DNA from: Yponomeuta sedellus
Taxonomy: Eukaryota > Arthropoda > Insecta > Lepidoptera > Yponomeutidae
Length of the DNA stretch: 64,000 bases
Assembly: GCA_934045075.1 (NCBI GenBank)
Contig: OW203722.1
Location: 18,073,486 to 18,137,485 of the forward strand
Reading direction: 5' to 3'
Part shown: piece by piece, positions 1 through 9,519 of the stretch
Layout of the letters: every line of letters starts with the position of its first letter
Numbering within the stretch: position 1 is the stretch's first letter
Program-made: the position numbers and the translations under genes
The notes under the pieces: generated by a model
The model's input: only the letters and a program-made list of their open reading frames with translations
Databases searched by the model: none
What the model was told of the DNA's origin: nothing

Positions 1-248
1 ACTTCACTGAGAGATGACTCCCATGACAGACATGTGTTTAACAAAAACCCTATAAGGCACCATCTCATCAATGTGCTGAGCTCTGTAAAAAGCGAGGCTT
101 CACTGGGTAAACAATTAGTTAAATCTATTGCAATTTATATATTTTAACAGCCTATACTTTTATTGTACTACTTCTGAATTAAATCTGTATTTTCTAGGTG
201 ACTCACGCCATACTCCGAGAGAGCATAGATAATGACAACTGTGGTTGA
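1..248 (+). CDS. Possible terminal exons of an unidentified gene (partial at left edge)
   Basis: Frame 1 is open from base 1 to a possible donor (gttaaa) at 118, giving 39 codons that include SEASLGKQL. A pyrimidine-rich acceptor ending in tttctag at 191-197 would join in phase 0 to 16 codons (VTHAILRESIDNDNCG) and a TGA at 246-248. A second reading, using gtaaac after 'cactgg', also splices to a short tail. The translation matches no family I recognise. The intron would be 80 bp, normal for insects. Both the gene and its exon borders are tentative, and the frame may be chance. Confidence 0.2.
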
Positions 249-1262
249 GGATACTCCAGCCCTCGGTAGAAGAATTAAACTAAAAAGCAATGCATAGCAT
301 GTAACAGTTCTTGATGCCCCCCAAGGAATGGTCCCCACCATTCCCTAGATGTCAATAATCGAGAATTACAAAAAGAAATGCAGATTGTGCATCATCTCGA
401 GATTAAGGTGGAATAATAAAAATAACGTAGCATTGTTTTTAACCTGTTTTAGCAAAATGGTGTTTTAGACCATACTCCATGAATCTAGACGCGGTGAATT
501 TTAAAAATAATTATTAAGTTACTGTTACTTTAGAAATGCCACATATTTTTACACGAAATTTCTGGAAGATTTATTTAAATTGGTTGATTTAAATTTGAAA
601 TAAATATTTTTTACTATAAATAAACAATAAAAAATGTAGTCTGTACATTTATTAAATAAAACGAATTGATTATTCAAATTATTGTTTTAAGTCACCAACA
701 TTATACTCATTAATAACCTGCAACAAGCAAGGTATGTAGGTATATAGGTATAATCCACAGCACATTATAGTCATTAAATCCAGACTGCATGTCGACCTTT
801 ACACGTATCTTTCTGTACAGTTGGGTACAAATCGAAAATACTCATAGGTAGTACCTATATGGTAACACTATTATATGCCAATGAGAAAATTCAAATTTGA
901 GCACAACCTCTATGATCTGAGGGCACAACCCTGTATTTTAGGACCACAACCAACATGATACATTTTTGTTATTTATTTGGTCAAAGTAGTTTATGATAAG
1001 TGACATCTACTAAACAACATTTAAAATCATTACCATTATTTTATTATGCTAATGCATAGAAATATTTAAACTATTAAGTGCCAATTACTCTTTACTTGCT
1101 AATAGATTGAATTGTAAGCCGAGGTCGATAACACTATCAGGCATCAAAAGTTATAATTCTTTCTAGTAAAAGAACTAGTTTTCGAAATAAACTAATTTAA
1201 AAACGTCTCTTTAAATATGAAACTATAAAATTATAACTTACTATTTGACCTCCGAAAACATC
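249..1262. other. AT-rich stretch, nothing recognised
   Basis: No frame, repeat or hairpin that I can support. It could be the 3' UTR and downstream flank of the tentative left-edge gene. The first AATAAA-like strings are near 411 and 597. Confidence 0.4.
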
Positions 1263-1265
1263 TTG

Positions 1266-1370
1266 ACGACCTCTGTGGCGTAGCGGTAGCGCAACTGCCT
1301 ACCATGCAAAAGGTCTCGGGTTCGAATCCCGGCATGGGTGAAATTTTTAGCCTCTAACTAGGTTTTTAAA
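1266..1370 (+). repeat. tRNA-derived SINE head with the AGCCTCTAA tail
   Basis: The start resembles a tRNA: an A box (tagcggtagcgc) followed about 35 bp later by a B box (ggttcgaatccc). A short tail ending in tttttagcctctaactagg follows. The same head occurs on the minus strand at 28,557-28,622 with a different body. The tail is that of SINE family A found at 2,585 and elsewhere, so this copy combines the head of one family with the tail of another. It is not a functional tRNA gene: no clean anticodon arm, and it is embedded in repeat sequence. Confidence 0.7.
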
Positions 1371-1422
1371 CACTTATAAAAAGAACGAATCCTTAGAGCT
1401 AAACAAAAATACGTTCCGTTTT

Positions 1423-1688
1423 TTATTTCGAACTTAAAATGGGAGCTTGAAATTAAGTTTAAAAGTTGATTTGATATTACATATTCCATTCCCAACACAT
1501 AAGTATTTTTTTATTTCGAACTTAAAATGGGAGCTTGAAATTAAGTTTAAAAGTTGATTTGATATTACATATTCCATTCCCAACACATAAGTATTTTTTT
1601 ATTTCGAACTTAAAATGGGTGCTTGAAATCAAGTTTAAAAGTTGATTTGATATTACATATTCCATTCCCAACACATAAGTATTATAAT
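1423..1688. repeat. 88-bp tandem repeat, three copies
   Basis: ttatttcgaacttaaaatgg recurs at 1423, 1511 and 1599, an exact 88-bp period. Copies differ at very few positions (for example gggagc against gggtgc), so the triplication is recent. The 60-codon minus-strand frame across it is only the repeat read through. Confidence 0.95.
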
Positions 1689-1689
1689 T

Positions 1690-2340
1690 ACACGTATTGA
1701 ACACCTACGATGATTAATAATTACACTAATATTAAAACAATCCATTTGTTGCGCTTCCAAACAATCCAAGTGCATTAGCCACAATTCGGAACGCGCGAAG
1801 TGAGTGATACAGACAGGCAATATTAAAAATTCTTCGTTAACGTGCGCGCGTGCTCAAAGAAATGTAGGTTAGGTACGCTTAATTTTGTGAAAAAGATGGT
1901 GGTACAGTGTATTGAGTGATTGTAAGAAAAATTGGCTCACACCTAGACGCTATGAAGTATATTGACCAGTCCAAGGGAGCGAAGAATACGATCGGCTACT
2001 GCTACTACCAGATCACGGATGATATTTATATTGAAGATTTAGTGCTCAAAGGGTGATTTTCAAGACTAGTATGTACCTATGAGTTTTTTTCTAAATACAT
2101 GGCATACTGTTAGTACGAAGTTGTCGGTGCGCGTCTCCGACTCGCATTTGGTCGGTTTTTTATGATTTTCATAACTTAATTTGATTTAATACAATTAAAA
2201 TATGGTTTAGTACTATTTACTTAAATTTTGTTTTATTTTACAGCCCTCGTCTCTCAATCGGGAAGATAAGTAGGAATGCGTATGTCAATATAAGGTTGTG
2301 GTAGAAATTAGACGTCTTTAGAACTTCATAAGGGCTGGTA
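1690..2340. other. Unannotated stretch
   Basis: No coding or RNA signal recognised. A short segment near 2,110-2,160 (cgaagttgtcggtgcgcgtc) is GC-richer than its surroundings. Confidence 0.4.
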
Positions 2341-2354
2341 CTTAAGTATTTCTC

Positions 2355-2570
2355 AACGTCTTACTGACGTTTTGTGATACTACATAAAACGTACGATGCA
2401 CGGCATACATATGACGTCACTTGCACGTCATTATGGTGTCGTATCTCCGACGTCTTCAACTGACGTCGTAAGGCTGTGACAAATTCACGTCATCTGAGGG
2501 TTAACCCGACGTCGTAAAATGACGTCTTTTACGTCGAAGAGGACTGTATATGGACGTCAAAATGACGTAG
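2355..2570. promoter_or_regulatory. Dense cluster of GACGT/CRE-like motifs
   Basis: About ten GACGT or ACGTC occurrences lie within 215 bp, including one full palindromic CRE (TGACGTCA, 2412-2419) and tgacgtc at 2461 and 2520. CREB/ATF and related bZIP proteins bind this motif in animals. Whether this is a regulatory cluster or a decayed short-motif repeat cannot be told from sequence. It ends just before a SINE at 2,585. Confidence 0.4.
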
Positions 2571-2584
2571 AAATGCTACCTGGG

Positions 2585-2740
2585 CGTAATACAGAGAATA
2601 ATGTAAAGAGGTTTGAAATTTCACTGATGCCGGTGAGTCGCCCATTAGCTCAGTTGGAAAGAGCGCTGGCACGGGTAGCCAGAGGTCGCGGGTTCGAATC
2701 CCGGCATGGGTGGAATTTTTAGCCTCTAAATAGGTTTTTA
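2585..2740 (+). repeat. SINE family A, short form
   Basis: Starts cgtaatacagagaat, followed by a leader of about 60 bp, a tRNA-like module with A box (tagctcagttgg) and B box (gggttcgaatcccgg), then a tail ending agcctctaaatagg plus a T run. The acceptor-like ends gcccat and atgggt can pair. Same layout as the copy at 17,332-17,485, whose ends are fixed by a target-site duplication. Confidence 0.85.
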
Positions 2741-2830
2741 ATAATTCATGTTTATAAAATTACTCAATATCTGTGACTTTGAGTACACAAAGTTTATCCA
2801 GATTGAATATATTTATTTATATTCTTTTTA

Positions 2831-3090
2831 AGGCACTAACCTGTGCTAAGGACAATTTAATAAAACTATTTATTTAGAGGCTTAAAATTCCACCCATGCC
2901 AGGACCACTGGCTAACCGTGCCAGCGCCCTCCTGATGAACTGAGCTTATTATTCCGGTATTTACACTATTTAATTCGGTACGATAGCAGTTATGACTACC
3001 ATACCTCAGCTCCCTTAGCGCTGCATGCCGCTCACACCGGGTACCGGCAGAATACCAGCGCTGAAGTTCTTCCTGAACTTTCAGCACATG
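2831..3090 (-). repeat. SINE family A fragment next to another repeat piece
   Basis: 2831-2947 is the reverse complement of family A: the body start (gtgctaaggacaatt), tail (tttagaggc) and part of the tRNA-like module (ccacccatgcc). It is damaged inside the B-box region. The following 2950-3090 contains a minus-strand open frame (residues such as VQEELQRWYSAGTRCERH) that looks like a decayed mobile-element segment, not a gene; family not identified. Confidence 0.6.
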
Positions 3091-3179
3091 ATGAGTCGGA
3101 GCCCATTCACATTTGCCACACCTACGTTGATCACTCCCAGTCCATTACATTGCCTAGGTACACTACAGTACCGTGTATG

Positions 3180-3322
3180 ACTTATCTTCTGAGTTCTTTT
3201 GCTTTTTATGTATGCTACTGTTTTATTATTGCTTTGGACTGGTATTTGCTTTTGTATTGCTATGCATTGTATACGTGTGTGTCTTATGTGAATAAATGTT
3301 TTATCTATCTATCTATCTAAAG
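3180..3322 (+). repeat. LINE 3' end with (TATC)n tail
   Basis: AT-rich untranslated-looking sequence ends in aataaatgttt followed by tatctatctatctatc. This is the usual 3' terminus of jockey/CR1-like lepidopteran LINEs; similar ends are at 24,260-24,302 and 41,440-41,478. Confidence 0.55.
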
Positions 3323-3459
3323 TACAAAGTACTGCCGGAGGTCGTGGTTTTGTTTGGATGTACATTTGAACAAATACATAGCCTCAGTATCAGTGTATTT
3401 ACATCTTTGTCACCTAGCTGGTTTACCTAAACCTACTTCGTAACATCACAGACATAAAG

Positions 3460-4240
3460 CCACGCCGCTCGTGGCCTAGGCGAACCGAATGATTGGAATC
3501 AATCACTTGACTTAAGCAACAACAGGCGCAGTCAGGTGCTGGATGGGTGACCGTATCGTGACTACTGCTTGTGATATTTTTTCCGAGCGCTTCCGTGCTT
3601 CGCAAGGCATGCGAAGCCGATAGCGCCTTCTGTCACGCAATGGAAGTCGTTAAGCCATGTCAGAGGCTTCAGTTAGTTTATCCTGTTTTCTCCGCACTCA
3701 GCCTCATAGTTGGGCCATTGTGAGATCACTCCAGCCAGCCAATCTTTTTTCAGAAAGCCAGCAGTGCACCCAGGTCACTGCTGGCCTCCCGAAGGATCCC
3801 AGCTTTCCTATTATCGATGTTCGTTGCACTTACACGCTCCCTCAGTGAATGAACACGTCGCGGGTAGTTCGTCTTCCTTGGGGCATAGTCGACATAACGG
3901 GATGTCGGTCAGTCCCATAGCGTGGAGGTGTTTATTCAGTGTTCAATGGCTCGTCATAAGTGCCATGGCTTTGCGCAGATCGCTGCATGTGAGGCGTTTC
4001 GATATTGTTGGTAGGGCCTCTCTGGCTTGTTTGCATTTCGTTTCTGTTTTCCATAGTTCAGCATGATGGGTTTCTGTTTGCAATCTTAATGTCGGAGGCC
4101 TTATGGGCAGCTTGATAACTTAAGGCCCGCCTCTGTCTTATAATCCTCCACTAACCCAGGCTTGGCCCCGTGGTAGAGTGTGACCTAACCTTAAGAGACC
4201 CGTGCTCCAGCGTGTGGACAAACAAAGGGTTGATATTAAA
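3460..4240 (+). repeat. 5S rRNA-derived SINE (copy 1), split by an inserted LINE fragment
   Basis: The head carries the type 1 RNA polymerase III control region of 5S rRNA: taagcaacaacaggcgc (A box) and ctggatgggtgaccg (C box). It is followed by the family's core (gcttccgtgcttcgcaaggc) and body. The body stops at 3667 and resumes at 4091, with 423 bp of foreign DNA between. The 3' end (agacccgtgc...gggttgat) is near 4,240. The core has local damage at 3,608-3,640. Confidence 0.85.
3668..4090 (-). mobile_element. 5'-truncated LINE fragment (end of the pol reading frame)
   Basis: On the minus strand about 60 codons read like the C-terminal part of an insect non-LTR retrotransposon pol: LTCSDLRKAMALMTSH, a stop, then NKHLHAMGLTDIPLCRLC, the His/Cys-containing segment near the end of R1/jockey-like proteins. 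Stops and a lost Cys mark it as dead. It is flanked by gtcagaggc (3659-3667) and gtcggaggc (4091-4099), a 9-bp target duplication with one change, and lies inside a 5S-derived SINE. Clade assignment is uncertain. Confidence 0.65.
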
Positions 4241-4247
4241 AAAAGGG

Positions 4248-4440
4248 CACCTCTGTATCCCAGAGGGGTGAGCAGATGCAGGGACTGCCAGTTGCTATTA
4301 TACGATCCTGGTTAATTACTATCACTTCATCGCCATTTATTAGTCGTTGCATGCGAGACGGTTTTGGGTACGTTTTATCCTGCCCTTTGCTGACACGTCC
4401 CCTATTCGACCAAATACGGGTCGAAGTATGTTCGCCTGGA
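4248..4440 (+). repeat. Dispersed repeat with CCCAGAGGGGT motif (copy 1)
   Basis: tctgtatcccagaggggt, then gggactgcca and cgttgcatgc in order. The same order is seen at 39,933-40,090, and a short piece at 31,500-31,555. No coding capacity seen. Confidence 0.65.
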
Positions 4441-4534
4441 GCGTTTCTTACCAGTCATTCCACTCACATTCGCCATTCCACCCACATTATATTTATTCTT
4501 TCTTACTTCATAATAATTAATGTTCTTAAAATAT

Positions 4535-4735
4535 ACAGTATATGATATACATCCCACTGTAGAGCACAGGTCTTCTTTCAGAAAGAATATAGGCTTTATC
4601 ACCACGCGTGCCCACCTCAGATATGCGAACAGCGAGTTATATGAACATATCAGCCAGTCAGGTTTCTTTACGATGTTATCATTCACAATTAGCGAGTGGT
4701 ATTTCTACTTTAACTTCACAAATGTGCCTGAGATA
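4535..4735 (-). repeat. SINE family B fragment
   Basis: Reverse orientation of the family in which a tRNA-like head is followed by accacacgctaacggtgaag and catcgtgaggaaacc. Here tcaggtttctttacgatg and tagcgagtggtat are visible, after a 3' part (cccactgtagagcacagg, accacgcgtgcccacc). The head is missing. Confidence 0.65.
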
Positions 4736-4739
4736 CATA

Positions 4740-5680
4740 ACATTACTATAATAATACTGGTTTCAACAAAAAATAATGAGTTATCTTCTACATTATGGGA
4801 TTCGATCGTGAGTTCACCTAAAGGAGAGTAACTTTTGATTTTGACAGATGTAATCGAATTCATGTGCGAGTTCATGATCGAAGTGAGCTGCGAATCGAAC
4901 CTTCAGAATACCAATTTCATTGACATTTGTAGTTCTCTTCACCGCCGTAGCGCCAGTGTAGAATTAAGTCTTGATTTAAAAGCAAACTATTCGTTTGTGT
5001 GTGCGTGAAGTGTGACCAGATGCTGGCCGGAAAATATTGAAAAAGTTTGGAAAATCTGGGTCTAACCATGACGGAGTAAAAATATGAAAAAAATACGTTC
5101 TATGCGTAAGTACGTTCATATAACACTTTCTATTTAACATTACATCGAGTGTAAATTACTGTGTTAATGTTTTTATCTGTAAATAGAAAAAAAAACAAAT
5201 AAAGAAACGGTAGTCTACTTGAAAACACACTCAGTGTTTTCGTGCTAACCACCCAAATTATGTAGATGTCATATTTAAACGCTCCGAAACGCTAAAATAT
5301 AAAACGAAACAAAAGTGCCAAGAAATGTGTTTTTTAAGATTTCTGTTTTTGATTTACCTACGGCGAAAACGTGTAACAAATTAATAATACAATTCGGCTA
5401 TGTGCGAAATCCCCCACTGAATAGTTTACTGAAATAAAAAAAAACGCAGAATAGATTAATACGTCTCTCTTTGTGTTCGAGTCTGACTCGCGCTTTGCTA
5501 GATTTTATCTATATATTATATTATAGAACTACATAACATATTGTAAGAAGGCGAACATAGAAAAGCTGTTATTAGTGACTTATACATGTTCTCTTTACAG
5601 TTCCATCGACGACTTGAAATTCGTAAATGAGTCAGTCAACTTGTTAAATGAATCATTTACACAATGATAAGGAGTAAGAC
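4740..5680. other. Unannotated stretch
   Basis: No recognisable coding frame, repeat or RNA gene. AT-rich with many short stops in all frames. Confidence 0.4.
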
Positions 5681-5699
5681 GTCATGATTGTGCAACATC

Positions 5700-5822
5700 A
5701 AAGAGCGGAACGTCGTTAAGACTGCGGAAGAGCTATTCAGAATTGCACGGAACAGAGAACGCTGTAAAGAACTTACTACCAACCTTAATTAATGAAGAAG
5801 CACTTTAAGAAGAAGAAGAAAA
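5700..5822 (+). repeat. Possible LINE 3' end with (GAA)n tail
   Basis: agagcggaacgtcgttaaga resembles the terminal Arg-rich codons of an insect LINE, and the segment ends in aagaagaagaagaa. Too short and decayed to assign to a clade. Confidence 0.3.
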
Positions 5823-5964
5823 TCTACGGCAACTAAACTCGGTCACCAAACTACTTGCTAATGTGCGTTAATATGACGCACATATATAAAGCGTCTAATA
5901 AACAATGTTATTAACGGTGTGATATTAGTAGCTTGTCGATCACACGCAAAATACTAAAGATAAT

Positions 5965-6225
5965 ATGCTTTTGGATTTTTCCAAAGCTGTCGAAACTGTC
6001 TCTGTTCCCATTCTGCTGGATAAACTAGAAACCATTGGAATCGGAGCGTTGCCCTTTCAAGGCAATGTAAATGAGCGACAAGTTAGGATTGGTGACTACA
6101 CGTATGATATAGGCGTATGGCGTGCTCCCCAGAATTCCGTGTTATGTCTTGAAAGAGCTTACAGAGCTGTGATAAAAGTAATACTTAGTGGTTCAGTCAG
6201 ATACTCGATTACACTTTTATATTGA
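5965..6225 (+). pseudogene. Decayed reverse-transcriptase fragment of a jockey/CR1-like LINE
   Basis: The 86-codon frame begins MLLDFSKAVETVSVPILLDK, which matches the first catalytic block of non-LTR reverse transcriptases (LDFSKAFDTV-type, with the catalytic Asp). It then runs through VRIGDYTYDIGVWRAPQNSV, the region normally read as 'GVPQGSVLGP'. The segment with the second catalytic block (YADD-type) is deleted: the frame jumps to a later part (YRAVIKVILSGSVRYS). The Phe of SKAFD is replaced by Val. Without the thumb, endonuclease and ORF1 it cannot be active. The LINE-like reading continues weakly to about 6,400. Confidence 0.7.
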
Positions 6226-6489
6226 GACTTGATTGATTTCCTCACAAAATTATTAAACAGAAACAACACATCTATGACCTACGTTCCCCTAGTAGGTACT
6301 TAAGAATCGACAGAGTATACCAAACGTTAGCCCATAGAACCAAACTTTCCCGGTGTCATTTTTATGTAGTAGGTTCATACACTTTTAATAAATAAAAAAA
6401 CGTAAAGCCCAAACAACAAAATAGTTCCTTCGTCTTAACTATTAAATAACGGAAAATCTACTAAAACCTAGACAGTAAAACCTAGCCCA

Positions 6490-6680
6490 CAAATAAAGTT
6501 ATCGTACCTCATCTTTCTCTTCTCATTTCTTTCAATTTATTTTTCCTATAGAGACATACATAGCACGAACACTCCCCGTTCACACAAACATAATACACAT
6601 ACGAAATTACCCCACCATCTTTCCCTCATGCTCGCTACTTTACACACGTTTACTTACCGTCCATTACACTGCACCTATCG
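6490..6680 (-). repeat. Dispersed repeat G, copy 1
   Basis: The reverse complement contains ataggtgcagtgtaatgga, gagggaaag, gtgtgaacggggag and tatgtctctata in the same order as the + strand at 31,855-32,000. Both copies lack coding capacity. Confidence 0.6.
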
Positions 6681-6689
6681 ATTTTTTGC

Positions 6690-7310
6690 TAAGGTTAAAA
6701 TAAGATAAGAATATTGTTAATTTTATTCATTTATAATTTCTAATTATGTACAACTTATTGTGTAACCTTATTTAATAAATGGGTCAATTTCCCAGGAGAA
6801 AATTTTCGCGGCGGGGCTGAAAACGGTAGTGCCAATCGTTTTAATTGTGTCCTAATATTTTTTATGTCTAGAATATAATGGTACCTACACGCGTGCACTT
6901 ATATATTTTTACTGAGACACTTAGAAATATTTTACAAAAAATCACAATCCCTCAAATTTTAAGTTCGGTGCTTGTCCCAGCTCCCGTTTGCTTTGGAATA
7001 TGACCTTCCAAAGAAAAACTAGTAAAATGTATGGACTAACTTTTATATAAGGTTGTTAGTAATTAGGTAAGGCATCGCTTGAAGGGTTTTTAATTCATTT
7101 AACAATACAAACGAGAAAGCAGAAGGTCAAAACACAAGTGTCCCAAGAAATTCCATAAATTCGGTGAGCTAAACTAAATCAAGTACAACTTCGCCCAGTA
7201 AAGCGGCATTCCCCCCCCGCTGCTCCTAGCCTCCGTGGCCAGTCTCGCTTCGGCGTTCTCAACGGACAGATTTTCTAGATTTGCCTTCGTGTTCCCGCCA
7301 GAACTGTGAG
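6690..7310. other. Unannotated stretch
   Basis: Nothing recognised. A small GC-rich patch with a run of nine C lies at 7,200-7,260. Confidence 0.4.
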
Positions 7311-7314
7311 TATT

Positions 7315-7720
7315 TCATATCGGTGCGTCACGAAGAAAATCCTTTAAAATCGGTGTACGGTCTACTTTTGTTCTGTGTGTCTTTTTAACTTTCATTATGA
7401 TTAAAGGCAATGGCTTTTTGCGTGATGTTTTGAGTGTAGTAGGTATTCCAATAAAACCGGCAATGGCTCAGTAACTAGTGATTTGTGTTTTTGTTAAAAA
7501 ATCATGCCTCGGTGTTTTCATTTCGGTTGACTCGGTGTAGCTAAATTGTCAACCGAAATGAAAAACCCTTTCATTTCGGTTATCTTTTTTCATTTCGGTT
7601 CCTTCGGTGTAAATCTGTTTCATTTCGGTGTGAGATCTATTAACTTCGGTGAATTTTTTTTCATCACGGTGTATTTTTACTGGGTAACAATCCGGTGTAT
7701 TTTTATTTAAAATCGGTGTT
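7315..7720. repeat. Cluster of CATTTCGGT/TCGGTGT motifs
   Basis: catttcggt occurs at about 7,527, 7,573, 7,590 and 7,620, with further tcggtgt or ccggtgt strings near 7,350, 7,510, 7,605, 7,680 and 7,715. One inverted pair (caaccgaaatg and catttcggtt) can form a small stem at 7,550-7,585. Spacing is irregular, so it is not a simple tandem repeat. A second cluster lies at 8,635-8,730. Confidence 0.7.
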
Positions 7721-7729
7721 TTCTATATA

Positions 7730-8630
7730 GGATGCTTCTGCCAAAAAATATTGTAAGGAGGAAGAACAACATTTTCTAAGTACTACGGCCCATCGGCAAC
7801 AAAAGGTTCGTATGTTAGAGTATGTAGTATATTTCGATTAGCGCGCACAGTGACAGCATAAGGCCCGAATTAACGTTTTTTTGTTTGACTTCAAACTTTC
7901 AACATTAGTATAAATTGACAGTTTTAAGTCAATGTGTGTTTTAAGTCAATGTGTGTGTTTGTGTGACTGCGTGTCTGCGTGGAATATTATATAATAAATA
8001 ATTGAAATGAGAATATTATATTTTTTGTAGGTTTACTTTACTTTTTGAATGCATATCTTGTGAGCAGAAGATTATAAATCTAATGTAACAATTTGATCTC
8101 CTACCACCTAAATAATAAAAGTTCATATGAAAAAGGTGGAACGGGACAGAGCACACACTACACACATACACACTATATGATAGCTGTACAACTTTTAATT
8201 AGTACGGAGGATAATGTATAATTGTAACACGTGACAAAATTAATGTACCTAAAGTTATTGTGATAACGTTGTTTGCTTGTGTAAAATTTTGATATATTTA
8301 AAAGTGTGCGGTGATTGGTGCGTAATAAATGTTTAATCATATCTTATTCCTTTTACTTATTCCGCCAAATTCTGTTATTGTTGGGCGGAAATAAGAGTGA
8401 TATTTTAGACAGTAAAAGATTAATTAGTAGGGTGGGCCGAAATTTACGTTTTTTACAAAATGGATATGGCCTAGCAAAAAAAAGGTGTGTGCTAAAATAT
8501 ATGACAAGTAAAAAATAGTTAAAAAATAGACTTCTTTCAGCCTCCAGTTTTTTTAAAAAATGTTGACTTAGTATACCCTAGAATAAATAAATCCACTCTT
8601 TCCACTAGAATCATACTGTAAATAGGCATA
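7730..8630. other. Unannotated stretch between the two CATTTCGGT clusters
   Basis: Contains a 67-codon + strand frame at 8,315-8,518 with no recognisable features and AT-driven composition; I do not support it as a gene. No other signal seen. Confidence 0.35.
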
Positions 8631-8634
8631 TTTG

Positions 8635-8730
8635 AAATTCGGTGCAAATCTTTCATTTTAGTGCTTTTTTTTCTTTCATTTCGGTGTCGATTCTTTCATT
8701 TCGGTGGGCATTCGTTTCATTTCGGTTATG
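8635..8730. repeat. Second CATTTCGGT cluster
   Basis: aattcggtgc, catttcggtgtcg, catttcggtgggc and catttcggttatg follow each other within 95 bp. A lone inverted copy (caaccgaaatgag) lies at about 8,863-8,875. Confidence 0.7.
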
Positions 8731-8739
8731 CCTAAACTT

Positions 8740-9430
8740 TTATGCTCAATATCTACCTAAATATGTACAGTATGATAATGCTGTTCAAGTGTGACAATAA
8801 TACGTTAATGAGAATCAGACTAAGACTTTCAAAACCGGGAAATACACTAAGATAAAAAAGTCAACCGAAATGAGTCAAAAATCACACTTGTTGAAATTGA
8901 CCCAAATGCATGTCCTAATTATACAGTGTATATTTGAAATCTAATGGTAGTTGGCGTTGACGTCTGAGATACAGTGTTCAACATTAGTTCAGATGTCATC
9001 GTTTTTTTTTTGTAATGCACGCACTAGTAGGCTCGATATTATTGTGTAAGGAATGTATTGCCTATATTTTTAAAGAATAAAAATTACTGAATTACTGAAC
9101 TACCTGTAAGCAAATAAATCAGTAATCGTGGCATTTTTATTTTACTCGTATGGTAACCCCACGAGAATTGCTTCTTATGCCAGCGACTTGTATACACTGT
9201 ATACTGCCAATGATATAATCTTTTTTATACATTTCAATAGATTTAGGCTAGTAAATACTTAGACTGTACAATTTTAGACAACGCAACATGATTGTAAGAT
9301 TTTTTTATAGCATCGTTTTGCCAAAACATGCGAAACAAATTATAGCCTACGACTTCGACTGAAGTAATATTAGTGTCAACCTCTATGCAAGGAATGTCAT
9401 ATTTTCGGGTTCTGAAGGTCAAATTAAGGT
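8740..9430. other. Upstream flank or intron of the protease gene
   Basis: I searched by eye for the missing 5' exons (signal peptide, IVGG start, CGGS segment) and found none. A donor-like aag/gtgagt is present at 9427, but the frame before it lacks the expected Cys and does not resemble a protease. Confidence 0.3.
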
Positions 9431-9435
9431 GAGTG

Positions 9436-9500
9436 TGAGGTGAACGACGAGGTGACCGACGAAGTGACCGACGAAGTGACCATCGAAGTGATCGACGATC
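9436..9500. repeat. 12-bp imperfect tandem repeat
   Basis: gacgaggtgacc, gacgaagtgacc (twice) and atcgaagtgatc in a row, ending 20 bp before the first recognised protease exon. It probably lies in the intron. Confidence 0.75.
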
Positions 9501-9519
9501 TTACTGAATTGACATGCAG

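Noticed and set aside
2648..2716. A functional tRNA gene
   Set aside because: The A and B boxes and acceptor-like pairing are good, but position 33 is not T, the anticodon arm varies between copies, and identical modules recur as SINE parts with target duplications.
8315..8518. 67-codon frame as a gene
   Set aside because: No motif, AT-driven composition, no splice context.
9427..9432. GTGAGT as the donor of an upstream protease exon
   Set aside because: The phase would fit, but the preceding frame (VLKVKL) lacks the Cys and Gly-Gly-Ser expected before TAAHC.
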